This document shows, piece after piece, positions 27,083-35,265 of a stretch of DNA of 44,796 nt. Under the pieces are notes generated by a model. That model was given only the letters and a program-made list of their open reading frames with translations. It did no database searches and was not told where the DNA came from. Origin of the DNA: Lachnospiraceae bacterium (GTDB taxonomy: Bacteria; Bacillota; Clostridia; Lachnospirales; Lachnospiraceae); contig JAKSRW010000025.1 in NCBI GenBank assembly GCA_024403355.1, forward strand, positions 1-44,796, given 5' to 3'. A program made the position numbers and the translations under genes. Position 1 is the stretch's first letter, and each line of letters opens with the position of its first letter.

Positions 27083-27118
27083 TATACTGACCATGCCTTT
27101 CCGGCCTATTTCGGAGAA

Positions 27119-28210
27119 TTAAAAATCAGCCTTCTCCACATAATCCATATACTTTACAACCATGAGTGCCATTTTAAATGTGATAGCATCCTCAAATACC
27201 CTAAGGTCCAGATTTGTGAGCTTCTGAATCTTATCAAGTCGGTATACAAGTGTATTTCTATGAATGTAAAGCTGTCTTGAGGTCTCTGAAACATTCAGAT
27301 TATTCTCAAAGAATTTATTAATTGTAATAATTGTCTCCTCATCGAAATCATCGGGTGACTGGCTGCCGAAAATTTCCTTAATGAACATCTTGCAAAGAGG
27401 CATGGGAAGCTGGTAAATAAGTCTTCCGATACCCAGATTAGCGTAGGCAATGATGTTTCTTTCGGCATAGAAAATCTTGCCTACATCAAGCGCCATCTTT
27501 GCTTCCTTGTATGATCTGGAGACATCCTTAATCTCATTAACTACCGTACCGTAAGCCACACGTACCTTTGACATAGCCTCGGTGTTCAGCATATCAAGAA
27601 CAACCTTGCCTACCTTTTCCATATCCTCATAGGTATCGCTTCCGCGAAGCTCCTTGACGATAATGATGTTCTTCTCATCAACGGCGGTAATGAAGTCCTT
27701 AGACTTGGTTGAAGCAAACATTGTACGAACAGTCTCAAGTGCGAGATTATCCTTCTCAATGCTGGTCTCAACAATAAATACTACTCTTCTTACGTCCACA
27801 TCAATGTGAAGCTTCTTCGCTCTGTTATAAATATCAACCAGAAGCAGATTGTCCAAAAGAAGGTTCTTGATGAAATTGTCCTTATCGTAGCGCTCCTTGT
27901 AAGCAACTATAAGGCTCTGAAGCTGGAAGGTAACCATCTTTCCGACCATATATACATCATCCGAGTCACCCTTGACAATAAGAATGTACTCGAGCTGCTG
28001 TTCATCATATACCTTGAAAAACTGTGAACCCTGAAGTGCCTGACTGTCAGCGGGTGACTCAACAAAAGCCTGCGCTGCCTTCTCATAGTCCTCCATATTC
28101 TGTAAGGTGGATGCAAGCATCTTACCCTCGGTATCCATCACACAAATATCAATTCTGGTAATTGATTTAATTCCCTCAATAGTATTCTGCAGAACCTGAT
28201 TAGATATCAT
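27119..28210 (-). CDS. CdaR/PucR-family transcriptional regulator
   Basis: 363 residues from the ATG at 28210 with AAAGGAG 5 bases upstream. N-terminal sugar-diacid-recognition-like sensor (about 1-130: IEGIKSITRIDICVMDTEGKMLAST), a GGDEF-like middle region, and a C-terminal PucR-type helix-turn-helix (NVSETSRQLYIHRNTLVYRLDKIQ). Such regulators control carbon-source genes. It is upstream of ftsE by only 36 bases and so may be cotranscribed with the division genes, while an MsmK-like sugar ATPase gene lies just upstream. The effector is unknown. Confidence 0.85.
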   Translation of the reverse strand: MISNQVLQNTIEGIKSITRIDICVMDTEGKMLASTLQNMEDYEKAAQAFVESPADSQALQGSQFFKVYDEQQLEYILIVKGDSDDVYMVGKMVTFQLQSLIVAYKERYDKDNFIKNLLLDNLLLVDIYNRAKKLHIDVDVRRVVFIVETSIEKDNLALETVRTMFASTKSKDFITAVDEKNIIIVKELRGSDTYEDMEKVGKVVLDMLNTEAMSKVRVAYGTVVNEIKDVSRSYKEAKMALDVGKIFYAERNIIAYANLGIGRLIYQLPMPLCKMFIKEIFGSQSPDDFDEETIITINKFFENNLNVSETSRQLYIHRNTLVYRLDKIQKLTNLDLRVFEDAITFKMALMVVKYMDYVEKADF

Positions 28211-28282
28211 AATTCTCCTTTCCGAAGCATCGGCACACATCATTTTGATAATGCCGGTCTGTAAGTTCGTATATATGGTATA

Positions 28283-28311
28283 ATTTTAACACTTTTTTTC
28301 GGTAAAGTAAA
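28283..28311 (-). promoter_or_regulatory. Promoter of the CdaR-like gene and probably ftsEX
   Basis: Minus strand -35 TTTACT (28306-28311), 17-base spacer, -10 TAAAAT (28283-28288) preceded by TGT (extended -10). Confidence 0.6.
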
Positions 28312-28382
28312 CAATATTTTTCTTCAACAGGGATATTTACAATCCACTGCTTTCTAATAAATAAACTTATAATATCTGCAAT

Positions 28383-28414
28383 AAAAAAATAGCCCGCAGC
28401 TTTTAACTGCGGGC
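28383..28414 (-). terminator. Terminator of the sugar ABC ATPase gene
   Basis: Stem GCCCGCAG / CTGCGGGC (28392-28399 / 28407-28414), 7-base loop, then a run of A on the plus strand (T on the minus strand) at 28383-28389. Confidence 0.9.
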
Positions 28415-28432
28415 ATTGAAAACAGTTTAATA

Positions 28433-29545
28433 TTAGTGAGTGATAACCTGCTCTGTTTCCTTATCGAAGATGTGAAGCTTGCTAAGATCCATAGCAACTC
28501 TGATCTGATCGCCGGGACGAGCAGTTGTACGAGGATTAACTCGTGCTGTGATCTCATAGTTATCAACATCAAGGTAAAGGAATACTTCAGCACCGAGAAG
28601 CTCGTATACACGTACTGTAACGTCGATTACGCTGTCAGGTGAGTTGCTGATGAACATTTCCTCATCCTTAATATCCTCAGGACGGATACCAAGAACAACA
28701 GTCTTTCCTTCGTAACCTGCATCAATAAGCTTCTTAGCCTTGAGCTCGGGAACAACGATTGTAGTTGAACCAAATGTAAGTGTAACCTTGTTGCCATCGC
28801 GACCAACGATTGAGTTGATGAAGTTCATCTGAGGTGAACCCATGAAACCTGCAACGAAGAGGTTGTTAGGAGCATCGTAAAGGTTCTGAGGAGTATCAAC
28901 CTGCTGGATAACACCATCCTTCATAACTACGATTCTTGTACCAAGTGTCATAGCTTCTGTCTGGTCATGTGTAACGTAGATGATGGTTGTACCTAATCTC
29001 TGGTGTAACTTAGCGATCTCAATTCTCATCTGTACACGGAGCTTAGCATCAAGGTTTGAAAGAGGCTCATCCATGAGGAATACCTTAGGATTACGAACGA
29101 TAGCACGACCCATGGCAACACGCTGTCTCTGACCACCTGATAAAGCCTTAGGCTTACGATCAAGGAGATGCTCGATATCAAGAATCTTTGCTGCCTCGTG
29201 TACTAACTTCTCAATTTCAGCCTTAGGTGTCTTACGAAGCTTAAGACCGAATGCCATGTTATCATATACTGACATATGAGGATACAGAGCGTAGTTCTGG
29301 AATACCATCGCGATATCACGATCCTTAGGCTCTACATCGTTCATAAGCTTATCGCCGATCCAAAGCTCGCCCTGAGAAATTTCCTCAAGACCTGCAATCA
29401 TACGAAGTGTTGTTGACTTTCCGCATCCTGAAGGGCCTACGAAGATGATGAATTCCTTATCTTCGATTTCAAGGTTGAAATCCTTAACTGCTACGAATCC
29501 GTTAGGATATACCTTCTGGATGTTCTTAAGTGATAAACTTGCCAT
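28433..29545 (-). CDS. Sugar ABC transporter ATP-binding protein (MsmK/UgpC/MalK type)
   Basis: 370 residues. ABC ATPase with Walker A VGPSGCGKSTTLRM, signature LSGGQRQRVAMGRA, Walker B VFLMDEPLSNLD and the MalK-type C-terminal OB/TOBE region (LGIRPEDIKDEE). It powers carbohydrate importers of the CUT1 group. No permease or binding protein is nearby, as for the shared MsmK ATPase that serves several transporters in Firmicutes. Strict codon choice and AGGAGG ahead of the ATG suggest high expression. A TATAAT at 29614-29619 is a likely -10 but its -35 is poor. Confidence 0.93.
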   Translation of the reverse strand: MASLSLKNIQKVYPNGFVAVKDFNLEIEDKEFIIFVGPSGCGKSTTLRMIAGLEEISQGELWIGDKLMNDVEPKDRDIAMVFQNYALYPHMSVYDNMAFGLKLRKTPKAEIEKLVHEAAKILDIEHLLDRKPKALSGGQRQRVAMGRAIVRNPKVFLMDEPLSNLDAKLRVQMRIEIAKLHQRLGTTIIYVTHDQTEAMTLGTRIVVMKDGVIQQVDTPQNLYDAPNNLFVAGFMGSPQMNFINSIVGRDGNKVTLTFGSTTIVVPELKAKKLIDAGYEGKTVVLGIRPEDIKDEEMFISNSPDSVIDVTVRVYELLGAEVFLYLDVDNYEITARVNPRTTARPGDQIRVAMDLSKLHIFDKETEQVITH

Positions 29546-29752
29546 TTTTAGTTCCTCCTAAATAGTTAAACTATCTTTTTTCATCTTTTGCGTCTGGTAA
29601 CGCGTCCATTGCTATTATACACGATAATAATTCTCAAAATCTATGTATGATTTCACCAAATATAGTTTTTCTTTTTTGTGAAAATTGCCGAAAAAATATT
29701 AATTGTATATAATTTTTGTGAAACTTTACCAAGCAGATTATTTTTCCAAGAA

Positions 29753-30202
29753 TTAATCCGCCACAAATACCGTCACATCGTTGCCCGCAACAATGCCCGA
29801 CGAATCCGCCGGCACCAGGAAATTATTGTATAAAGGAAGCGAATAGCTCTCCTGGTAAAGGGAACCGTCTGTCATATTTATTATGCCTTTTTCGCCGACA
29901 GCGGTACAATTTCCCGAATAAACCACTATCATGCTGCCCTCACCGGGCATAAGGCGCTCGCCTCTGGCAAGACTTACCTTGCGGTAGCCATTTGCCGCAG
30001 CATTCCCTGCATCCGTGCTTCCCGCACCCGAATTCCCGCTGCCTTCGAGCTTATTAAGCCTGTACTCGAGATAGCTCAGCGATACAACCGGGTCATTCTG
30101 CGAGCCGGCTCCCGTCGTCGCCGCTCCTACATATATTCCGCCTGCAAAGACAGAAGCTGCCAGCGCAAAGGCTGCTATTGACAATATTATTTTCTTCTTC
30201 AT
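29753..30202 (-). CDS. Small exported protein of unknown function
   Basis: 149 residues. Signal peptide or N-terminal anchor (MKKKIILSIAAFALAASVFAGG), then a short helical motif (DPVVSLSYLEYRLNKLEG), a Gly/Ser/Ala linker and a compact C-terminal beta-rich domain (about 75-149; RGERLMPGEGSMIVVYSGNC). Similar short proteins are widespread in Clostridia without assigned function. Its start overlaps the previous gene's stop by 4 bases, so the two are coupled and may act together outside the cell. Confidence 0.75.
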   Translation of the reverse strand: MKKKIILSIAAFALAASVFAGGIYVGAATTGAGSQNDPVVSLSYLEYRLNKLEGSGNSGAGSTDAGNAAANGYRKVSLARGERLMPGEGSMIVVYSGNCTAVGEKGIINMTDGSLYQESYSLPLYNNFLVPADSSGIVAGNDVTVFVAD

Positions 30203-31164
30203 TCGGATAATCCTGCCCTTTCCGTGTTTTCCTCTTCTGCATAAAGACTTTTGTAAATCATTGCCGCAACGGCGCTGCAGTCAAGCTCCGTGCTCTCGTT
30301 ATTTCTTTTCACCGGTGCCGAAAGATACTGCAGCTGTGATGCTTCCAAAGAATCAAGAAGCGGAATATAAGCGGTCCTTTGCTCATAGGTCCAGCTGCTC
30401 AGCGCATTTTTCAGCTTTGTATTCATATAGTCTGCAGAGCTGTCGGCGTTTTTCGAGCTTTCAAAGGCCTGTTTACGCGTAATATTCAGCACAGCCCTGT
30501 TTGTCTTTTTGCCGTCATCCGTGTTTGTTGCTTCGATGCGAAATACCGACATGAAATCTGCCAGCGTAAGCGCTGTGTAATAGTCGATTTCCAGCCCAAG
30601 CATCTCTCCGAGAATGCTTTGCCCCGCCTCATAGGCCTTGTCATTTTCGTAATAGCGGTAAAGCTCTGAGAAGGTCACAGTCTGAGGCAAAAGTGCGTTT
30701 TTGTTCGCCAGCTTTCTGAAAAGACCGCTGCTCATCGTGTAAGAAATGTCAGGGTCAATGTAAATAAATGACAGAAGCGGCTGTACACAGTCCAGGCCCT
30801 CCAGAATTATGTGCTCAATTTTGCCCGTACCCGGATTAGTCGCAAAAACCAGGTTCAGCAGACTGAGCTTTTTCGGGTAACTGCTGCCGGTGTCCGAAGC
30901 AGTATCAACCGGTGTTACAGAATGAGTATCAAGGCCTCCTTCTGAGTTTATGCCTTCTGAGTCTACGTCATTTTGAGCTACCGCCCCCGTCCCCAAGAGA
31001 CCATCATTTTGAGCTACCGACCCCGTCCCCAAGAGACCATTTTCAGCCTCAGCGGTTATGTTATGTGCTATTTTTTGCGAGAAATAGTAGCCGGCGACGG
31101 CCGCTCCCGCCACGAGCAGAATGCAGAGTAAAAGCCAGAGCACGGATTTAGTATTTTTCGTCAT
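30199..31164 (-). CDS. Membrane-anchored protein, possibly a degenerate LytR-CpsA-Psr relative
   Basis: 321 residues, one N-terminal transmembrane segment (about 7-29), a linker containing a duplicated peptide (GLLGTGSVAQND / GLLGTGAVAQND), then an extracytoplasmic domain. LNLVFATNPGTGKIEHIILEG and the stretch ending LGEMLGLEIDYYTALTLADF are reminiscent of LCP wall-polymer ligases, but the conserved arginines and acidic residues are not evident, so any catalytic role is doubtful. TAGGAGG is 4-5 bases before the ATG. It follows the SDR gene by 21 bases and precedes the small exported protein in one operon. Confidence in the LCP link is low. Confidence 0.7.
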   Translation of the reverse strand: MTKNTKSVLWLLLCILLVAGAAVAGYYFSQKIAHNITAEAENGLLGTGSVAQNDGLLGTGAVAQNDVDSEGINSEGGLDTHSVTPVDTASDTGSSYPKKLSLLNLVFATNPGTGKIEHIILEGLDCVQPLLSFIYIDPDISYTMSSGLFRKLANKNALLPQTVTFSELYRYYENDKAYEAGQSILGEMLGLEIDYYTALTLADFMSVFRIEATNTDDGKKTNRAVLNITRKQAFESSKNADSSADYMNTKLKNALSSWTYEQRTAYIPLLDSLEASQLQYLSAPVKRNNESTELDCSAVAAMIYKSLYAEEENTERAGLSE

Positions 31165-31185
31165 TCTTCCTCCTAAAGCTCTTTT

Positions 31186-31941
31186 TTACATCCAGCCACC
31201 GTCTATGGTGATTATCTGGCCGGTGAGGTATACCGACTGCTGAGCGGTCGCATACACTAGTTCAGCCACTTCTTCCGCGTTTCCAAGTCTTCCCACGGGA
31301 ATTTCTTCAGCCAACGCCTTCAGATCCGCCTCGGTAAAGCACTTATTCATATCGGTGTCTATACAGCCGCAGGCTATAGCATTTACGGCTATTCCGGAAG
31401 GAGCCAGCTCGCGTGCAAGCGCCTTTGTGTAGGTGTTCACACCTCCCTTTGTGGCTGAATATGCTACCTCGCAGGAAGCCCCGTGACTGCCCCATACAGA
31501 GGAAATATTTATAATATGTCCTCTCTTTTTCTCAAGCATATGCGGAATCACATTTTTGCTGCAATAGTGCACGGCCGAAAGATTTGTCGCAATAATCCTC
31601 TGCCAATCCTCGTCCGACATATCCTGCAGCAGTCCGACATAGGAAATCCCCGCGTTGTTTACCAGACAGTCAACATTTCCGAAATGCTCACATGCAGTTT
31701 TTATTAATTTTGCCGCAAATTCCGCATTTCCCACATCTCCCGCCAGCGAAACACATTCTGCATCTATAGAATTTTTCTTATATATTTCATTAATCTCATG
31801 TGCGGTATCTTCCAGCTTTTCTCCGCCATGAAGAGAATTTATCACTGTGTTATAGCCCATTGCCGCAAATTTCAAAGCGATTGCCCTGCCTATTCCGCGT
31901 GAGGCTCCTGTTACCAGTAATGTTTTATTAACCAGACTCAT
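31186..31941 (-). CDS. SDR-family oxidoreductase (FabG-like)
   Basis: 251 residues. Rossmann NAD(P) motif TGASRGIGRA, NNAG segment, catalytic Ser in ISSVWGSHGAS and YSATKGG (Tyr-x-x-x-Lys), full length. FabG-type sequence; the paralogue YmfI, which reduces a 5-aminopentanone group on elongation factor P in Bacillus, is a serious alternative because the gene is not in a fatty acid synthesis cluster. Substrate is not decidable here. Operon with the two exported proteins downstream. Confidence 0.85.
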   Translation of the reverse strand: MSLVNKTLLVTGASRGIGRAIALKFAAMGYNTVINSLHGGEKLEDTAHEINEIYKKNSIDAECVSLAGDVGNAEFAAKLIKTACEHFGNVDCLVNNAGISYVGLLQDMSDEDWQRIIATNLSAVHYCSKNVIPHMLEKKRGHIINISSVWGSHGASCEVAYSATKGGVNTYTKALARELAPSGIAVNAIACGCIDTDMNKCFTEADLKALAEEIPVGRLGNAEEVAELVYATAQQSVYLTGQIITIDGGWM

Positions 31942-32116
31942 TTCTGTAATTCCCCGTCTAAATATTCCGTATTATGTCAGCCGCTCTGGCCGGCTATCCG
32001 GTAGTTATTCAATCATTTCAGCAATATCCATCCGGCTGTTTGCAAGACTTTCATCACAGCCATCTGATATTTTTCATTACTTTCAGCAATAGCTATCCAA
32101 TAATTTTCCGGTCATT

Positions 32117-32893
32117 TCAGCCCCTACTTCTGGGGATTCTGCTTGAAATCTTTCCTACTGAAGCATAGCCCTTCATCAGTGCAGCCACATCAGTACCGTC
32201 AGCCACAGATTCCGTGGGCACGCCCGTTACTCCGACTATTATTTTCTCCCCCACTGCAGGAAGCTCGCAGGGCCTGAGCTTCATTCCCGTTATCTCAGAG
32301 GACAAATCCTTTTCCAGTGTATATAAATTATCATAAAAGCCCTTATCAGCCACAATTCTGTTCCAAAGCACACCCTTGCAGTCTGCAGCATCGCAGTCCG
32401 GAATGTTCACGTTCCAGATTTCATCAGCACTGGTCTTTTTAGTCATAATCTCCCTGACAATATCAGCAAGCAGGGCATCTATCGCCCCATAATTCTGCGT
32501 AAAGCCCGTCGAAAATGCTATCGCAGGGACTCCCGCCACAAGACTCTCCATGGCTGCTCCGACAGTTCCAGAGTACACGATATCAGTTCCCGAATTATAG
32601 CCGGCATTTATTCCGGAAAATACAATATCAGGCTTTTCATCAAAAAAATTGTAAAGTGCCAGCTTTACGCAGTCCGCCGGCGTACCGAAAACCTTATAGG
32701 CCGCCTTTACCGGCAACGTGTACTCAACACGTTCGACATACATTTTCGAAGCAATCGTAATCTTCTGAGACATTGCGCTGCACTGTCCCGCAGGTGCCAC
32801 AAGCGTCACTTCACCTAACTCCAGTGCCTTTTCAACCAGCTTTCTTATTCCGGGTGCATCAATACCATCGTCATTCGTAACAAGAATTCTCAT
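32117..32893 (-). CDS. surE: 5'/3'-nucleotidase SurE
   Basis: 258 residues. Metal-dependent nucleoside monophosphate phosphatase. The N-terminal TNDDGIDAPGI motif, APAGQCSAMSQ, GTPADCVKLAL and SGINAGYNSGTDIVYSGTVGAA motifs are the standard SurE signature. Start is supported by AAAGGAAAG upstream. The 175-base gap to the SDR gene has only short imperfect repeats (ATTTCAGCAATA-type) and no gene. Confidence 0.94.
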   Translation of the reverse strand: MRILVTNDDGIDAPGIRKLVEKALELGEVTLVAPAGQCSAMSQKITIASKMYVERVEYTLPVKAAYKVFGTPADCVKLALYNFFDEKPDIVFSGINAGYNSGTDIVYSGTVGAAMESLVAGVPAIAFSTGFTQNYGAIDALLADIVREIMTKKTSADEIWNVNIPDCDAADCKGVLWNRIVADKGFYDNLYTLEKDLSSEITGMKLRPCELPAVGEKIIVGVTGVPTESVADGTDVAALMKGYASVGKISSRIPRSRG

Positions 32894-32928
32894 ACTAATA
32901 CTCTTTCCTTTCTGGCTACAGCGCCTAC

Positions 32929-32970
32929 TTTAGACACAAATTTGCATGTAAAAAAATTTTTCACACCACG
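32929..32970 (-). repeat. Intergenic element, copy 2 (upstream of surE)
   Basis: Resembles 25329-25368: minus strand GTGTGAAAAA then AAATTTGTGTCTAAAG. It also opens a 24-codon frame from the GTG that runs to the surE ribosome binding site. The shared sequence is about 40 bases with several differences. Confidence 0.4.
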
Positions 32971-33055
32971 TCCCATTTCTCAGCCATAAATCAGCCAACC
33001 GTTCAGTAGCTTCCATAGCCCTATTATATGTCATCAAAGTCCTTTGGTCAAATAG

Positions 33056-33085
33056 AAAAGGGCTCCGGCAAAACGCCAAAACCCT
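33056..33085 (-). terminator. Terminator of the ConA-type BlaR1-like gene
   Basis: Eleven-base-pair stem with three G-T pairs (33059-33069 / 33075-33085), loop of five, and a short T-run on the minus strand (33056-33059). Confidence 0.75.
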
Positions 33086-33094
33086 CATATCAGT

Positions 33095-34789
33095 TTAAAA
33101 TTTAATTGCAATATTCCTGAACCTGCTTCCGCCGAAGGATCTGATGGTTGCAGACCCATGAGGTTCTTTATCAAATGTAAATACCACACCCAGATCATAT
33201 CCGTTCAGGCTCATATGAAGCTTCCTTCCTTCAAGAAACATTTCTATATGATTCCAGTCATTTTCCTTAAAAGCAGTCCGGTAAAGATCAGGTATTTTCG
33301 AATCTATACGATATGATCCCTGGTCAAATGATGTCTCAAAGCATAGGTACTGTCCGTTTCCGATAGTAAACCAGCAGTATTGTGTGCGTATTTCATCCCC
33401 GTATTTCCATTCGGTTTCCATATCTGAAGAGAAGGGACAAAACTGTACAAAATCATCCCTGTCGAGCAGCAAATCGAACGAAAAACTATAGTTTGCCATT
33501 TCCGGCTGTCCTATATATATCATCGCAGGATCAAGTTCAGAGTAAGTCATATCTTCCTTGTCTTTAACCAGCAGATATGACTTACCCGAAGCAGATTCAT
33601 CATCCGCAAGATACCATTTTTTATCAGCCTGACGCTGCCAGGTATAGAAATAATCCGACCAATCATCTGAGGAGAAATCAATAACAAGCGAGTCTGCTAT
33701 CTCCTTTTCAGGTTTATCCAGCGGAAATGTGATTGTACTTTTTGCCTTTTCAACAGTATTGGCTTCAGATTTATAATTTGCCCGCACCGGTATAAGGATA
33801 ATTAAGCTGACAATAATAGCCCCAATCAACCAAATACTTATTTTGCCCATCTTCTTATAGTTCATAATTGCCCTAAGCCTTTTTTTAACATTTACTTCAC
33901 CAAAGTGAATCATCCCAACCACACCATCCGACCTTCCCGAACAATATTTATACAGGATTTCAGCATATCCGGCCCTCTGTGGCGGCTTCATTGAACTAAT
34001 AACACCCTCATCACAGGCAAGCTCCATATCCTTAGATAACATCAAAAATGCAAGCCATATCCACGGAGCAAACCAGTACACTGACAGTAACAGATATCCT
34101 ATAAATTTGACCAAATAATCTTTTCTTCTAATATGCTCCCTTTCGTGAAATATTATAAAGTCCTTATCCTTTTCTTCCACGCAAAAGCTAAGATATATCC
34201 GTGCTTTTATGATGCCAAAAACAAATGCTGATTTTGTATGTTCCGTATAAAAAATATCGTTGTTATCCGCGTCTTTTACGGCAGTTGCAAGTCTTTTCCT
34301 AAGCCTTAAATAATTTACCAGGCCGTAAGTCAGCATTCCTAGGAATCCTGCAAGCCAAACCCCGAATAGAACATACTCTGTTACAGATGCACTACCACGA
34401 CTTATTGAATTAACTTTAATACCGGCATCACCGGGAAACTCTACTGCTTTCACAGATTCTGTTTTATCAACCGGATAGCTGATTATCTCTGTCAAGTTTG
34501 CCCCGTCATTTACTGGCTGAAATCTGCTGTCATTATAACTGCCATCAAACAATGAGGCCTCCTCATTATCCGAACTCACCGCACCAATATTTTGCATTAT
34601 TCGAGGCATTAATGCGTAGTTACTTTCTATCGGTATAAATACTGCAAGTCTTACACCCACTATAATCCATAGCATGTAAATCGTTGATTTGGAGGCTTTT
34701 TTGAATATTAATCGAAGTAAAAGAACAACAGCCACCATTAAGCAAGAATTAACACCGTTTTCAATGATATATGCTACTAATGTATTCAT
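33095..34789 (-). CDS. BlaR1/MecR1-like M56 metallopeptidase with a ConA-like C-terminal sensor domain
   Basis: 564 residues. Membrane segments near 7-30, 38-53, 135-157 and 230-250, then another at about 316-335. The zinc protease motif HEREH is at 215-219 and ELACDE at 256-261, as in BlaR1/MecR1. Where BlaR1 carries a penicillin-binding sensor outside the membrane, this protein has a beta-rich domain of about 200 residues (365-564) with ENDWNHIEMFLEGRKLHMSL, NGYDLG and GGSRFRNIAI, the look of a concanavalin-like/DUF1080-like carbohydrate-binding sandwich. The same domain ends the two lipoproteins at 38.8 and 43.2 kb. The blaI copy ahead of it is decayed, so it probably acts on the repressor encoded at 37447. 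Confidence 0.88.
   Translation of the reverse strand: MNTLVAYIIENGVNSCLMVAVVLLLRLIFKKASKSTIYMLWIIVGVRLAVFIPIESNYALMPRIMQNIGAVSSDNEEASLFDGSYNDSRFQPVNDGANLTEIISYPVDKTESVKAVEFPGDAGIKVNSISRGSASVTEYVLFGVWLAGFLGMLTYGLVNYLRLRKRLATAVKDADNNDIFYTEHTKSAFVFGIIKARIYLSFCVEEKDKDFIIFHEREHIRRKDYLVKFIGYLLLSVYWFAPWIWLAFLMLSKDMELACDEGVISSMKPPQRAGYAEILYKYCSGRSDGVVGMIHFGEVNVKKRLRAIMNYKKMGKISIWLIGAIIVSLIILIPVRANYKSEANTVEKAKSTITFPLDKPEKEIADSLVIDFSSDDWSDYFYTWQRQADKKWYLADDESASGKSYLLVKDKEDMTYSELDPAMIYIGQPEMANYSFSFDLLLDRDDFVQFCPFSSDMETEWKYGDEIRTQYCWFTIGNGQYLCFETSFDQGSYRIDSKIPDLYRTAFKENDWNHIEMFLEGRKLHMSLNGYDLGVVFTFDKEPHGSATIRSFGGSRFRNIAIKF
34241..34674. repeat. Near-identical tract shared by the two BlaR1-like genes, copy 1
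   Basis: About 434 bases match 36880-37313 with only a handful of differences, covering residues of roughly 40-183, while the coding sequence on both sides is clearly diverged. Confidence 0.85.
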
Positions 34790-34807
34790 ATGTCCTCCTT
34801 CTTTCTT

Positions 34808-35051
34808 TATTCCGCTTTAAAATTACTCCATTTCATCAATATCCAGGTCCGTCAGCGCCTCATCAATTGTAAAAGTGGTAATAGAAGAAATCTGATAGAT
34901 TATCAAATTTGCCATCAAGTATTCCCTGACAATACATTCCTGCATGTGCGCTTCCTTGGCCTGACTACTTACTATCATTTTTTACTGATATTAGCTCAAC
35001 ATTTCACAATTATAATTGAAAAAGCCTTACATCCACCTGTACGATTTCCAT
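34808..35051 (-). pseudogene. Decayed blaI-like repressor gene upstream of the ConA-type BlaR1-like gene
   Basis: The 476-base gap 34790-35265 holds this relic. It keeps a Shine-Dalgarno (GGGAGG) and an ATG at 35051 opening MEIVQVDVRLFQL before a stop, then lacks the helix-turn-helix part, and resumes with a stretch matching the C-terminal half of the intact blaI (for example TTTCATCAATATCC and ACTTACTATCATTTTTT on the plus strand). It is shortened and has several frame breaks, so no repressor is made. 35052-35265 shows no gene; a TATAAT may mark an old promoter there. Confidence 0.7.
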
Positions 35052-35265
35052 AAGGCCCTCCCAACATTTTCCCTAAACTATATTATAAATCAAGTGTTTA
35101 TTCTCATATAGTAAACAGCTGACATGTACTAAGACTATACTTTCACACAAAGAAATCATTCATTCCAATTACTTCATATTCCAATATTTAAATTCTGCTA
35201 CTCTCAAAAACTCATATACTTATGACACCATAGAAGTTATATTAGTCAAATATTTCAATAAACTA

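Noticed and set aside
34790..35265. Complete second blaI gene
   Set aside because: Only the start and a C-terminal part can be matched, with frame breaks and a missing DNA-binding segment.
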